From: Terriglobia bacterium | GTDB taxonomy: Bacteria; Acidobacteriota; Polarisedimenticolia; Polarisedimenticolales; JAIQFR01 | DNA length: 46,285 nt | Assembly: GCA_020073205.1 (NCBI GenBank) | Contig: JAIQFR010000023.1 | Span: 1-46,285, forward strand | Reading direction: 5' to 3' | Part shown: piece after piece, positions 25,101 to 34,579 of the stretch | How positions within the stretch are numbered: the first letter of the stretch is position 1 | How the letters are laid out: the number at the start of each line of letters is the position of its first letter | Program-made: the position numbers and the translations under genes | The notes under the pieces: generated by a model | What the model saw: the letters and a program-made list of their open reading frames with translations, nothing else | Told to the model about the DNA's origin: nothing | Database searches by the model: none

Positions 25101-25514
25101 TTGAGCGAGAAATCGCTTCTCGAGCGTCTGCGCCGCCCGGACGCGTCGGCGCAGCGCCGGGGGGAGGACGGCCTTCAGGAGACGGCGGACTCGATCCTCC
25201 GCCACCTGCAGCGGATGCTCAACACGCGCCAGGGGAACGCCCCGACCGTTCCCGATTACGGGGTGCCGGATCTCACGGAGCTGGCCCGGGGCTTCCCGGA
25301 GTCCACCGTCTCGCTGGAGCAGTCGCTCCGCGGCTGCATCGAGAAGTACGAGCCCCGGCTGCGCGACGTGACCGTCCGGTTCAAGGAGTCGCCGGACGAC
25401 CTGCTGAGCCTGTCGTTCGAGGTCACGGGCCGGCTCGTCGTGCGAGGCGACGAAGCCGGCGTGTGGTTCCTGACGAGGATCGATCCGGACGGCCGGATCG
25501 ACGTGAAAGGGTAG
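25101..25514 (+). CDS. tssE: T6SS baseplate protein TssE (gp25-like)
   Basis: A 137-residue gp25/GpW-fold baseplate protein. The N-terminal LLERL motif (MSEKSLLERLRRP) and the body with TRQGNAPTVPDYGVPDLTEL, LRGCIEKYEPRLRDVTVRF and LSFEVTGRLVV match the family; the family's conserved EPRL is present. TssE starts sheath polymerisation at the baseplate. The start is TTG at 25101 with a weak ribosome binding site. The tssF start follows 7 bases after its stop. Confidence 0.94.
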   Translation: MSEKSLLERLRRPDASAQRRGEDGLQETADSILRHLQRMLNTRQGNAPTVPDYGVPDLTELARGFPESTVSLEQSLRGCIEKYEPRLRDVTVRFKESPDDLLSLSFEVTGRLVVRGDEAGVWFLTRIDPDGRIDVKG

Positions 25515-25521
25515 CCTCGGC

Positions 25522-27288
25522 GTGTTCAACAAGTACTACGAGGACGAGCTCGCCTTCCTGAGGGAGATGGGAGCGGAGTTCGCCCGGGCCAATCCGGCCG
25601 CGGCTCCCTATCTCGCGGAGCGCGGCGGCGATCCCGACGTCGAGCGACTTCTCGAGGGTTTTGCGTTCCTCGCCGGCCAGCTCCGGCAAAAGCTCGACGA
25701 CGAGCTGCCGGAGCTGGTCCAGAGCGTGATGCAGCTCCTCTGGCCGCACTACCTCCGCCCGGTCCCGCCGCTCACGATCCTCCAGTTCGAGCCGCAGCCC
25801 CAGGCGGTCCGCGAGCCGCAGACGATCCCGCGAGGATCGGAAGTCGACTCGGTGCCGGTGGAGGGCACGCCCTGCCGCTTTCGCACGTGCGGGGAGGTCC
25901 GGCTCCTTCCGCTCGCCATCGAGTCGGCGGACGCGGAGCGGCCGGCGGGGTCGGCGGGCCATCTGAGGCTCCTCTTCCGCCTCGGGCAGGGCGTGAAGGC
26001 GGAGGCGCTCGATCTCGGCAGGCTCCGGCTTTTCCTCCACGGTGAGCCCACGACGACCTCAGCGCTGTTCCTCCAGCTCACCCGCAGGCTCAAGGAGATC
26101 GTCGTCGCCCCCGCCGGCGGCGCCGCGGGGAGCGCGCAGGCGACGCTTCCGCAGGATTCGGTGAAGGCCGCGGGGTTCGCGGGGGAGGATGCCCTCATTC
26201 CCTACCCGCCGCACGCCTTTCCGGGGTACCGCCTGCTCCAGGAGTACTTCGCGCTCCCGCAGAAGTTCCTGTTCCTGGACCTCGAGGGGCTGCCGCGACT
26301 CGGCCCGCTGGGGGTCGCCGACGCGTTCGAGATCCGGTTCGTCTTCGCCCGGCCGCCCGAGGCGCCGCTCCGTCTCATCGCCGACAACGTCCGGCTGCAC
26401 TGCGTTCCCGCGGTCAACCTGTTTCCCGTCGAGTCCGATCCGATTCGGGTGGACCACCAGAAGACGGAGTATCGGGTGCGTCCCAGCGGCATGAACCCGG
26501 CCCACGCAGAGGTGTTCTCGATCGACTCGGTGCGCGGCTGGGTCCGCGGGACCGTGGAGCCCCGGGAGTATCCTCCGTTCTACTCGTTCCGCCACGGCGC
26601 CGCGGCGGGCGGGCGCTCTGGGACCGTCTTCTACCACAGCAGGATCCGACACTCGGTGGTGGGCCGGGGGGTGGACACCCACGTGTCGTTCGTGACCGCG
26701 GAGCAGGAGGGCGCCCTTCCTCCCACCGAGACGGTGGTGATGGGATTGACCTGCACGAACCGGCACCTTCCCGCGGCGCTCCGCCTGGGGGACGTGAGCC
26801 GGGCCACGGCCAGCTCTCCCGAGTTCGCTCGATTCCGCAACATCACCCCGGTGTCCGCGAGCGTGCCGCCGCCGCTCGGCGGAGGGCTCCACTGGCGATT
26901 GGTGTCGAACCTCTCGCTCAACTACCTCTCCCTCGCGAGCGTCGACGCGCTCCGGAGCGTGCTGGCCGTGTACAACTTCCAGGCGCTGGAGGACCGGACG
27001 GCGGCGCGAGAGAGCGAGCTGCGTCTCCAGGGCATCCTGGGCGTCCGCTCGCTTCCGGAGGAGCGGCTGCTCAGGGGATCGCCGATTCGCGGGAGCCGGG
27101 TCGAGATCGAGATGAAGGAGGGGAACTTCGCCGGCGAGGGGGAGATGGTGCTCTTCGCCGGGGTGCTGCAGGAGTTCCTGTCGCTCTACTGCACGATGAA
27201 CTCTTTCGTGCACCTCGTCGTGCGGGGGGCGCAGCACGGGGAGACCTACGAATGGAACCCCAGGGTGGGGCAGCTGAGCCTGGTCTGA
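25522..27288 (+). CDS. tssF: T6SS baseplate protein TssF (ImpG/VasA)
   Basis: A 588-residue TssF. It begins MFNKYYEDELAFLREMGAEF, as usual for the family, followed by ANPAAAPYLAERGGDPDVER and LLWPHYLRPVPPLTIL. The C-terminal half keeps LSLNYLSLAS and VRGAQHGETYEWNPRVG. TssF and TssG form the wedge of the baseplate and bind TssE and TssK. The start codon is GTG. The 3' end overlaps the tssG start by 37 bases, which suggests coupled translation of the two wedge partners. Confidence 0.96.
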   Translation: MFNKYYEDELAFLREMGAEFARANPAAAPYLAERGGDPDVERLLEGFAFLAGQLRQKLDDELPELVQSVMQLLWPHYLRPVPPLTILQFEPQPQAVREPQTIPRGSEVDSVPVEGTPCRFRTCGEVRLLPLAIESADAERPAGSAGHLRLLFRLGQGVKAEALDLGRLRLFLHGEPTTTSALFLQLTRRLKEIVVAPAGGAAGSAQATLPQDSVKAAGFAGEDALIPYPPHAFPGYRLLQEYFALPQKFLFLDLEGLPRLGPLGVADAFEIRFVFARPPEAPLRLIADNVRLHCVPAVNLFPVESDPIRVDHQKTEYRVRPSGMNPAHAEVFSIDSVRGWVRGTVEPREYPPFYSFRHGAAAGGRSGTVFYHSRIRHSVVGRGVDTHVSFVTAEQEGALPPTETVVMGLTCTNRHLPAALRLGDVSRATASSPEFARFRNITPVSASVPPPLGGGLHWRLVSNLSLNYLSLASVDALRSVLAVYNFQALEDRTAARESELRLQGILGVRSLPEERLLRGSPIRGSRVEIEMKEGNFAGEGEMVLFAGVLQEFLSLYCTMNSFVHLVVRGAQHGETYEWNPRVGQLSLV

Positions 27289-28298
27289 TCCGGCGCCTGC
27301 TCCAGGAGGCGCCGCAGTTCTCGTTCTTCCAGGTGGTCCAGCTCCTGGAGAAGGCGCGCCCCGGCGCGGCGAAGGTGGGGCGCGAGGGACCTGCTCCTCG
27401 CGAGGCGATCCGCTTCCATCCAACCCTCTCCCTCGGCTTCCCGGACGCGGACGTGGCCGCGGTCGCCCTCGAGGAGGGTCCGGATGGCGCCCCGCGCTAC
27501 CGCGTCGAGACCGCGTTCCTGGGGCTTTACGGCACGGTCTCCCCGCTCCCGAACTACTTCACCGAGGAGCTGCTCCACGAGACCGAGGAGGGCTCCCTGG
27601 TCCGGGGGGTACTGGACCTCTTCCACCACCGGATCGTCTCCCTCTTCTACCGATGCTGGGAGAAGTACCGCTACCACGTCCAATACCGCGTCGGAGCGCG
27701 GGACGAGTTCTCGAGTCGGATGCTGTGTCTGATCGGACTCGGCGTGGCGCAGCCGCCGGACGGCGCCCTCGTCCCCGCGGCGCGTTTCCTGCGTTTCTCC
27801 GGCCTCCTCGAGCGCCCGGCCTGCGCGGCCGCTTCCCTCGAGCGGGCCGTCTCCGACTACTTCGACGGTCTCGAAACCCGCGTGGTCCAGTGCGTCGCGC
27901 GCTGGGTGCGAATCCCCCCGGAGCACCGGACGCGGCTGGGAACCGCGTCGAGCCGTCTGGGAGTCGACGCCCACGCCGGCGAGGAGGTGATGGACCGCGC
28001 CGGCAAGTTCCGCACCCGCCTCGGCCCCGTGGGGCTTCCGCGCTTCCTGGAGTTCCTCCCGGGCGAGAACGGGTTCGGGCAGCTCGACGAGCTGACGCGA
28101 CTCTTCGTGCGGGACCGGCTCCAGTACGAGCTGGAGGTGGTGCTGCGGCACGGGGAGGTGCCGGACCTCAAGCTCATCGAAGGATCCGTTCCGATGCGGC
28201 TCGGGCAGACCACGTGGCTGGGCAAGCCCGCCACGGACCCGGGCGTCGTCTTCCAGGAGCCGGCGGCGAGGCCGGCGGTCGCCGCGGCGGCGGCGTGA
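27252..28298 (+). CDS. tssG: T6SS baseplate protein TssG (ImpH/VasB)
   Basis: A 348-residue TssG. The family opening FSFFQVVQLLEKARPG lies at about 23-38, then VETAFLGLYGTVSPLPNYFTEEL with the conserved GL.G..SPLP.Y motif, and FHHRIVSLFYRCWEKYRY. TssG bridges two TssF copies in each wedge. The start ATG at 27252 overlaps tssF by 37 bases; a start slightly further inside cannot be excluded. The C-terminus is alanine-rich and low-complexity. It is followed by tssH after 34 bases. Confidence 0.96.
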   Translation: MEPQGGAAEPGLIRRLLQEAPQFSFFQVVQLLEKARPGAAKVGREGPAPREAIRFHPTLSLGFPDADVAAVALEEGPDGAPRYRVETAFLGLYGTVSPLPNYFTEELLHETEEGSLVRGVLDLFHHRIVSLFYRCWEKYRYHVQYRVGARDEFSSRMLCLIGLGVAQPPDGALVPAARFLRFSGLLERPACAAASLERAVSDYFDGLETRVVQCVARWVRIPPEHRTRLGTASSRLGVDAHAGEEVMDRAGKFRTRLGPVGLPRFLEFLPGENGFGQLDELTRLFVRDRLQYELEVVLRHGEVPDLKLIEGSVPMRLGQTTWLGKPATDPGVVFQEPAARPAVAAAAA

Positions 28299-28332
28299 GA
28301 GGAGCGGCACGGCCGCGAGGAGACCAAGAGCC

Positions 28333-31041
28333 ATGGCCAAGATCGACATCAAGCCGCTGTTCCAGCGCCTGAATGGCTACTGTACCCGGGCCTTGGAAGG
28401 TGCCGCGGGCCTCTGCATCTCGCGCGGCCATTACGAGGTGAGCGTCGAGCACGTGCTGCTGAAGATGCTCGAGGATCCCGCGGGGGACCCCGCGCTGATC
28501 CTGCTCCACTTCGACGCCGACGTCGCGAAGCTCCAGCGATCGCTGCAGCGGGCGGTCGAGGGGTTCCGCTCGGGGAACGCCGGGAAGCCGGTGTTCTCGC
28601 CGGTGCTGGTGGAGTGGATCAAGGACGGGTGGCTCGTGGCCTCGGTGGAGTGGAGCCTGCCCGAGATCCGGTCGGCGGCTCTCGTCGCCGTCCTCGTCTC
28701 GGACCCGGGCCGCTACTTGGCGGACGACCATCCGGAGCTGGACAAGGTGCGGGCCGAAGAGCTCCGGCGGTCCCACGCCGACATCGTCGCCGGGTCGCCG
28801 GAGGAAACCACGCTCCGTCGGGACGTCCCGGCGGCGGGGCCGGCCTCCGCGGGGGCCGTCCCCGGCGCTCCCGGGGGGGCGCTGGCGCGGTTCGCGACGA
28901 ACTTCACCGCGGCGGCTCGCGCTGGGAAGGTGGACCCGGTATTCGGGCGGGACCGGGAAATCCGGCAGGCGATCGACATCCTCGCGCGCCGTCGCAAGAA
29001 CAACCCGATCGTGGTCGGCGAAGCCGGCGTCGGGAAGACCGCGATCGTCGAAGGGTTGGCGCTGCGCGTCGCCGAGGGGGACGTTCCCGACTTCCTGAAG
29101 GGCGTCGACATCTGGGGGCTCGACATGGGGCTCCTCCAAGCGGGCGCGGGCGTCAAGGGGGAGTTCGAGAGCCGGCTCAAGGGGGTCATCGACGAGGTCA
29201 AGGCGAACACCAAGGGGATCATTCTGTTCATCGACGAGGCCCACACGCTCGTGGGGGCGGGCGGCGCCGCGGGAATGGGTGACGCGGCGAACCTGCTGAA
29301 GCCCGCGCTGGCGCGCGGCGAGATGCGGACCATCGGGGCGACGACCTGGATGGAGTACAAGAAGTACTTCGAGGAGGATCCCGCGCTGGCGAGGCGCTTC
29401 CAGCCGGTCAAGGTGGACGAGCCCTCCGCCGCCGACGCCGCGATCATGCTCCGGGGACTGAAGGAGAAGTACGAGAAGTTCTACGAGGGGATCGAGGTTC
29501 GGGACGACGCGGTGGAGGCCGCGGCCAAGCTGTCCTCCCGCTACATCGCCGGGCGCCAGCTGCCGGACAAGGCCGTGGATCTTCTCGACACGTCGGCCGC
29601 GCGGGTGAAGATCGGGCTCACCACCAAACCCGGCTTCATCGAGGACCTCGAGCGCCGCATCCAGGCCATGGAGCGCGAGGCCGCCGCGATCGAGCGCGAC
29701 CGGGATGGCGGAACGGCAGTCGACGAGGGGCACGCCTCGGGGTTGGCCGCGGACCTCGAGAGGGTGCGGGCCGAGCTCGCGACAAAGGAATCGGCGTGGC
29801 GGAAGGAGAGGGACGCCGTGGAGCGCGTGATCGGCCTCAGGAAGCGGATCGTCGCAGCCAAGAAGGAGGCCCCGACCGCCGCGCCGGTCCCGGACGGAGC
29901 CCCGCCTTCGGCCGCGCCCGCGTTCCTGGACGATCTCAAGCGGGACCTCAGGACGGCGCTCGGGGAGCTCGACGCGATCCAGGGAAAGAACCCGGTCGTC
30001 CACCTCGACGTGAGCCCGGAGGTCGTCGCGTCGGTGGTGGAGAACTGGACGGGAATCCCGGTCGGCAAGATGGTGGGGGACGAGGCCACCATGGTTCTGA
30101 CCCTCGGACGGCGCCTCAAGGAACGGATCAAGGGACAGGACCACGCGATCGGGGGTATCTCCGAAGGTCTCAAGGCGGCGAAGGCCGGCGTCCACGACCC
30201 GAACAAGCCGATGGGGGTGTTCCTGCTGGCGGGTCCGAGCGGGGTCGGCAAGACCGAGACCGCGCTCGCCGTCGCCGACCTGCTCTTCGGCGGCGAGAAA
30301 TTCATGGTCACGATCAACATGTCGGAGTACCAGGACCGAGAGATGGGGGTCTCGGGCCTGGTCGGGGCCAAGCCCGGCTACGTCGGCTACGGGAAGGGCG
30401 GCACCCTGACGGAAGCCGTGCGCCAGCGCCCCTACACGGTCGTGCTGCTGGACGAGATCGAGAAGGCGTGCCAGGAAGTCCGGAACCTGTTCTTCCAGGT
30501 CTTCGACAAGGGGGACCTGACCGACGGGACGGGGCGCAGCATCGACTTCAAGAACACGGTGATCTTCATCGCGACGAACCTCGCGTCCGACGTCATCCAG
30601 CAGATGTGCGCGGCGGGGCCCTCCCCCGACCTCAAGGAGATCCTGGACGGGATCCGGCCGGTGCTGAGCCGCGCGCTGCAGCCGGCGTGGCTCGCCCGCA
30701 CCACCGTGATCCCGTACCTGTCCCTGGGCCCGGACGCGCTGAGGGAGATCGCGAAGCTCAAGGTGGGCAAGATCGGGAAGCGCCTCGCCGAGAGCCACCG
30801 CATGGCGTTCGAGCACGATCCCAAAGTGATCGACCTCATCGTGGACCGATGCACCGAGGTCGAGACGGGCGCGAGGAACATCGACTACATCCTGCAGGGA
30901 TCGCTCCTTCCCCGGATCTCCACGGAGCTTCTCACGCGGATGGCGGAAGGCGCGGTCCCGGAGAGGCTGCGCCTGGGCGTCGGGCCGGACGCGGAGTTCA
31001 CGCTGGACTTCTCGGGGGCGGGGATCGCCGCCCCGAGGTAA
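28333..31041 (+). CDS. clpV: T6SS sheath-recycling AAA+ ATPase TssH (ClpV)
   Basis: A 902-residue ClpV. The N-domain (about 1-160) has a Clp-type double repeat with HYEVSVEHVLLKMLEDP. The first AAA+ module has Walker A GEAGVGKT (229-236) and ILFIDEAHTLVGAGG; the second has Walker A GPSGVGKT (634-641) and VVLLDEIEKA. The middle domain is shorter and more helical than in ClpB. ClpV binds contracted TssB/TssC and recycles the sheath. Family markers include PVFGRDREIRQ and GRQLPDKAVDLLD. GAGGAGA precedes the ATG. It directly precedes vgrG (6 bases). Confidence 0.97.
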   Translation: MAKIDIKPLFQRLNGYCTRALEGAAGLCISRGHYEVSVEHVLLKMLEDPAGDPALILLHFDADVAKLQRSLQRAVEGFRSGNAGKPVFSPVLVEWIKDGWLVASVEWSLPEIRSAALVAVLVSDPGRYLADDHPELDKVRAEELRRSHADIVAGSPEETTLRRDVPAAGPASAGAVPGAPGGALARFATNFTAAARAGKVDPVFGRDREIRQAIDILARRRKNNPIVVGEAGVGKTAIVEGLALRVAEGDVPDFLKGVDIWGLDMGLLQAGAGVKGEFESRLKGVIDEVKANTKGIILFIDEAHTLVGAGGAAGMGDAANLLKPALARGEMRTIGATTWMEYKKYFEEDPALARRFQPVKVDEPSAADAAIMLRGLKEKYEKFYEGIEVRDDAVEAAAKLSSRYIAGRQLPDKAVDLLDTSAARVKIGLTTKPGFIEDLERRIQAMEREAAAIERDRDGGTAVDEGHASGLAADLERVRAELATKESAWRKERDAVERVIGLRKRIVAAKKEAPTAAPVPDGAPPSAAPAFLDDLKRDLRTALGELDAIQGKNPVVHLDVSPEVVASVVENWTGIPVGKMVGDEATMVLTLGRRLKERIKGQDHAIGGISEGLKAAKAGVHDPNKPMGVFLLAGPSGVGKTETALAVADLLFGGEKFMVTINMSEYQDREMGVSGLVGAKPGYVGYGKGGTLTEAVRQRPYTVVLLDEIEKACQEVRNLFFQVFDKGDLTDGTGRSIDFKNTVIFIATNLASDVIQQMCAAGPSPDLKEILDGIRPVLSRALQPAWLARTTVIPYLSLGPDALREIAKLKVGKIGKRLAESHRMAFEHDPKVIDLIVDRCTEVETGARNIDYILQGSLLPRISTELLTRMAEGAVPERLRLGVGPDAEFTLDFSGAGIAAPR

Positions 31042-31047
31042 CAGGCC

Positions 31048-33141
31048 ATGGCCCTCATACGATCCGGACAGCAGGCGGACTTCACGTTCCAGGCCGACAA
31101 GGTGAAGGCCCAGCTTCGAGTCCACCGCTTCGAGGGAGAGGAGGCGGTCTCGTCCCCGTTCCGCTTCCGGCTCGAACTCGCGAGCACGGAGGGGAACCTG
31201 AGCTTCGACGACATCGTCGGCAAGGCGGCCCGGCTCACGATCCTGAGCCCTCAGGGGAAGAGAAACGTCCACGGCGTGGTCTCGAGGTTCGAGCAGGTGG
31301 GTCGGACGAAGAAGTTCACCCACTACATCGCCGAGTTGGTGCCCGATCTCGCGCTGCTGGCGTACCGCTCCCGCTCGAAGGTCCACTCGAAGGGGACGGT
31401 CCCCGACATCCTCGCGAAGGCGCTCGAGGAGGGAGGGATCCCGAAGGACCGGTACAAGTTCTCCCTCAAGGATCCGAAGGTCTACCCGGAGCGGGAGTTC
31501 GTGATCCAGTACCGCGAATCCGATCTCGATTTCGTGTCGCGCCGCCTCGAGGAGGACGGGATGTACTACTTCTTCGAGCACGGCGACGACGGGGCGGTGC
31601 TCGTGCTGGCGGACATGCCGGACGCCACGGTCGCGGTCGGCCAGAAGGCCACGGACGGCTCCGGGGGCGGCAAGACCTTCGAAATGGATTTCGTGCCGCC
31701 GACCGGGCTTCACGAGGAGAAGGAGCACGTGACCGACTTCCGGCGGTCGCAGGAGGTCCGGAGCGCGGCCACCATGCTGCGCGACTACTTCTACGAGAAG
31801 CCGACGGTGAGCCTCGAGGTCAAGGAGCCGGGCTCCGGAGGCGAGCGGGCCCTCGAGGTCTACGACTACCCCGGCGATTACACGACGGAATCCGACGGCA
31901 AGCGTCTCGTCAAGACGCGGCTCGAGGAGTTGCGGGCGACGCGCGTGCTGGCGGTCGGGGAGTCGTCGAGCCGCCGCCTTCTGCCGGGCTTCCGGTTCAC
32001 GCTGAAGAACCACCCGAGGGGCGACTTCAACGGCGAGTACCTCCTCGTCCGTGTCCGGCACTCGGCCGAGCAGAGCCAGGTCCTCGAGGACGAAGCGCCG
32101 CCCGACTCGAAGACGGTCTATCGCTGCACGTTCGAGTGCATCCCGGCGGCCGTTCCCTACAGGCCCGATCGGATCACGCCGCGCCCCGTCGTTCAGGGGG
32201 TGCAGACGGCGCTGACCGTCGGTCCCAAGGGCGAGAAGCTCTACATGGACGAGGCCGGCCGGGCCAAGGTGAAGTTCTACTGGGACCTGCGACCCGAGAC
32301 GGACGAGACCAATTCCTGCTGGATCCGCGTGAGCACGCTGTACGCCGGCCCCAATCACGGCGTCCAGTTCCACCCGCTCGTGGGAGACGAGGTCGTCGTG
32401 GAGTTCGTGGACGGCGATCCCGATCTGCCCCTCATCGTCGGGAGCGTGTACAACGGCTCCAACAAGCCTCCCCTCAAGCCCGCGGACCGGATCCAGAACG
32501 TGATCCTGACCCCGTACCACCACCGGTTGATGCTCGACGACAAGGCCGCGAACATCTTCCTGAACACCGGCGGCGGCCAGAAGATCCAGATGGGGGACGG
32601 AGGGGGCGCGGGAAACAGCACGAAGGCCAGCTACGTGACGATCCTGACCTCCGACAACCACGAGGTCCAGCTCTTCAAGGACAACGACAAGTCGTACATC
32701 CTCGTGATGACCGGAGAAGGCGCGTCGATCGAGCTGAAGGACAAGCCGGACGGCGAGGCGGGGATCACGCTCACCGACAAGACCGGCAAGCTCCAGATCC
32801 ACCTGGACAGCAACACCAAGGACATCACGATCTCGGGCGGGCACCAAAAGGGCCTGAATCTCGCGACGGCCGGTGGGGTGGCGACGATCAGCGCGAAGGA
32901 AATCAACCTCACCGGGGAGTCCAAGATCAAGCTGAGCGCGCCGACCATCGAGGTCACCGGCACGGAGACGACCGTCACCGGTTCGTCGAAGATGACCGCC
33001 ACCGGCGCCACGACGACGGTCGAGGGGACGAGCGCCGTCGAGGTGAAGGGCGGGACGGCGAAGGTCGGGGGAACCACGGTCGACGTGACCGGATCCGGCG
33101 CGGTGACCGTGACGGGGGCTACGGTGAAGCTCAACGCGTAG
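31048..33141 (+). CDS. vgrG: T6SS spike protein VgrG (TssI)
   Basis: A 697-residue VgrG. The gp27-like part (about 1-370) includes VHRFEGEEAVSSPFRF and VIQYRESDLDFVSRRLEEDG. The gp5 OB-fold region has HPLVGDEVVVEFVDGDPDLP, then IVGSVYNGSNKPP. A beta-helical needle rich in short T/V/G repeats runs to the end (about 500-697). There is no C-terminal effector domain, so cargo must be carried by partners such as the PAAR-like protein or DUF2169 clients downstream. It ends in TGATVKLNA. GAGGTAA precedes the ATG. It starts the cargo island, which runs to 37159 in the same direction with short gaps. Confidence 0.97.
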   Translation: MALIRSGQQADFTFQADKVKAQLRVHRFEGEEAVSSPFRFRLELASTEGNLSFDDIVGKAARLTILSPQGKRNVHGVVSRFEQVGRTKKFTHYIAELVPDLALLAYRSRSKVHSKGTVPDILAKALEEGGIPKDRYKFSLKDPKVYPEREFVIQYRESDLDFVSRRLEEDGMYYFFEHGDDGAVLVLADMPDATVAVGQKATDGSGGGKTFEMDFVPPTGLHEEKEHVTDFRRSQEVRSAATMLRDYFYEKPTVSLEVKEPGSGGERALEVYDYPGDYTTESDGKRLVKTRLEELRATRVLAVGESSSRRLLPGFRFTLKNHPRGDFNGEYLLVRVRHSAEQSQVLEDEAPPDSKTVYRCTFECIPAAVPYRPDRITPRPVVQGVQTALTVGPKGEKLYMDEAGRAKVKFYWDLRPETDETNSCWIRVSTLYAGPNHGVQFHPLVGDEVVVEFVDGDPDLPLIVGSVYNGSNKPPLKPADRIQNVILTPYHHRLMLDDKAANIFLNTGGGQKIQMGDGGGAGNSTKASYVTILTSDNHEVQLFKDNDKSYILVMTGEGASIELKDKPDGEAGITLTDKTGKLQIHLDSNTKDITISGGHQKGLNLATAGGVATISAKEINLTGESKIKLSAPTIEVTGTETTVTGSSKMTATGATTTVEGTSAVEVKGGTAKVGGTTVDVTGSGAVTVTGATVKLNA

Positions 33142-33154
33142 CAGGGGAGGAAGC

Positions 33155-33583
33155 ATGCGTCAGAAAGCGAACCTGGCCGTCCGCGCCGAGCTGCGATCCG
33201 CGCGGCGGGGCGGCCTCGAGCTCGTCGGAGGACAGAGGCTCGTCGTCGCGCGTAGGGGCGGGGAGGATCTGGTGACGCTGGTCGCGCGCGATGGCGAGAT
33301 CTCCTTCACGTTGCGGATCACGCCGAGCGGGCCCGTTCTGCGCTTCGACCGCGATCTGACGATCGAGGCGAGCGAGGCGCTCGATCTCGTCGGACGTCGA
33401 GTCGGCATTCGGGGCCGCGAGGGCGTCGCGATCGAGAGCGGCGCCGACGCGACGATCGAGGTCGCCGGCGATCTGACGAGCACCGCGCGCATCCAGAACC
33501 TCAGGGCGCGCGTCGGCGACGTGAACGTGAAGGCGAACGACGATATCCGGTTGACCGGTGAGCGGATCAGGTTGAACACCTGA
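33155..33583 (+). CDS. VgrG-associated beta-helical protein (DUF3540-like)
   Basis: A 142-residue protein. The second half has repeats such as EASEALDLVGRRVGIRG and ATIEVAGDLT, which look like rungs of a beta-helix similar to the VgrG needle. Small proteins of this sort (DUF3540 and relatives) sit next to vgrG and DUF2169 genes in several T6SS islands and may cap or extend the spike. The match is by repeat style and context, not by a firm motif. A strong GGGAGGAAG precedes the ATG, 13 bases after vgrG. There is no signal peptide and no catalytic motif. Confidence 0.55.
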   Translation: MRQKANLAVRAELRSARRGGLELVGGQRLVVARRGGEDLVTLVARDGEISFTLRITPSGPVLRFDRDLTIEASEALDLVGRRVGIRGREGVAIESGADATIEVAGDLTSTARIQNLRARVGDVNVKANDDIRLTGERIRLNT

Positions 33584-33610
33584 AGCACGTTCCAAGGACC
33601 GGCGGGCCCT

Positions 33611-34576
33611 ATGGACAGCGAAAACCGGACTCCGTTTCCTGCGATGCTCCTGAGCACGGTCATCGACGAGACGCGGATGGCCGCCGCGATGGTCGCGCGC
33701 GTGACGTACGAGGTGCGCTCCGGCGGGCTCGTCCCGTCGGACGAGCAGCCGTGGATCGTCTCGATCGAGCCTTGGGATTCTCCCCTCGGGCCATTCGAGG
33801 CCGATCAACCCTACCGCAAGGGAGGGGTGGACGTCTTCGTCGCGGGGGCCGCGTGCACGCCCGGGCGACGAGCGGAGCCCAGGCTCGAGGTGTCGGTGGC
33901 CTTGGGCGATTTCCGCTGTTCCGCGATCGTTTTCGGCACGCGGATCTGGCGCGAGAATCGGCCGGGCCGCGGCCTCGTTCCCAGCGAGCCCGTACCGTTC
34001 GTCTCGCTTCCGCTGACCGCAGAGCACGCGTTCGGCGGCCAGATCACGGTCGATGGCCTCGTGTCGGCTCACCCGGACAACCCGAAGGGGATGGGGCTCT
34101 ACGTCGACGAGGCCTCGGCGCTGCACCAGCCGCTCCCGCGGATCGAGGACCCGCGGTCGCTGATCGGAACGTGGGCGGACCGGCCCGATCCCGTTCTGTT
34201 CGGGGTCTGTCCGCTCCAGAGCGGACAACGCCTTCGCTCGGCCGTCGAGGTCGTCGACGGCCGCCTCGACCGGGTGACCTCCCGCCTCTTCAATGCGGCC
34301 TACCCGAGGATGGTCGCGCCCAAGGCGGAGCCGGGCGACGCCGTCGTTCTCACGGGGTTCGCCCACGAGGGTCCCATCCAGTTCAAGATACCCCGGCCGC
34401 ACCTCGCGGTGAGGATCACGCTCGGGGATACCACGATCGAGCGCGTGCCGACGGTCGAGGAGGTGGGCATCGACGTGCCGGCTTCGAGGGTGTTCATCGG
34501 CTATCGCTATCCCTTCAGGTACAAGGTCGTGCCGCATCAGCGGCGCACCTGCACGCTCGTGTGCAAGGAAGGGTGA
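33611..34576 (+). CDS. DUF2169-family T6SS adaptor (first copy)
   Basis: A 321-residue protein of the DUF2169 type. Its N-terminus (FPAMLLSTVIDETRMAAAMV, then ARVTYEV) and the later EHAFGGQITVDG, HPDNPKGMGLY and RVFIGYRYPFRYKVVPHQRR are typical of this family. DUF2169 proteins act as adaptors or chaperones that load PAAR or effector proteins onto VgrG, as with the DUF2169 partner of Agrobacterium Tde2. It probably serves the PAAR-like protein that begins 3 bases downstream. A second copy follows that gene, so the two adaptors bracket the probable cargo. Confidence 0.85.
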   Translation: MDSENRTPFPAMLLSTVIDETRMAAAMVARVTYEVRSGGLVPSDEQPWIVSIEPWDSPLGPFEADQPYRKGGVDVFVAGAACTPGRRAEPRLEVSVALGDFRCSAIVFGTRIWRENRPGRGLVPSEPVPFVSLPLTAEHAFGGQITVDGLVSAHPDNPKGMGLYVDEASALHQPLPRIEDPRSLIGTWADRPDPVLFGVCPLQSGQRLRSAVEVVDGRLDRVTSRLFNAAYPRMVAPKAEPGDAVVLTGFAHEGPIQFKIPRPHLAVRITLGDTTIERVPTVEEVGIDVPASRVFIGYRYPFRYKVVPHQRRTCTLVCKEG

Positions 34577-34579
34577 GCG

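Noticed and set aside
32500-33141. C-terminal effector domain on VgrG
   Set aside because: The region is a continuing beta-helical repeat with no catalytic motif, ending like ordinary VgrGs.
28174-33156. Very long minus-strand open frame (about 1660 codons) opposite clpV and vgrG
   Set aside because: The plus strand encodes well-conserved ClpV and VgrG in full; the antisense frame is a high-GC shadow with low-complexity Arg/Gly/Pro-rich sequence.
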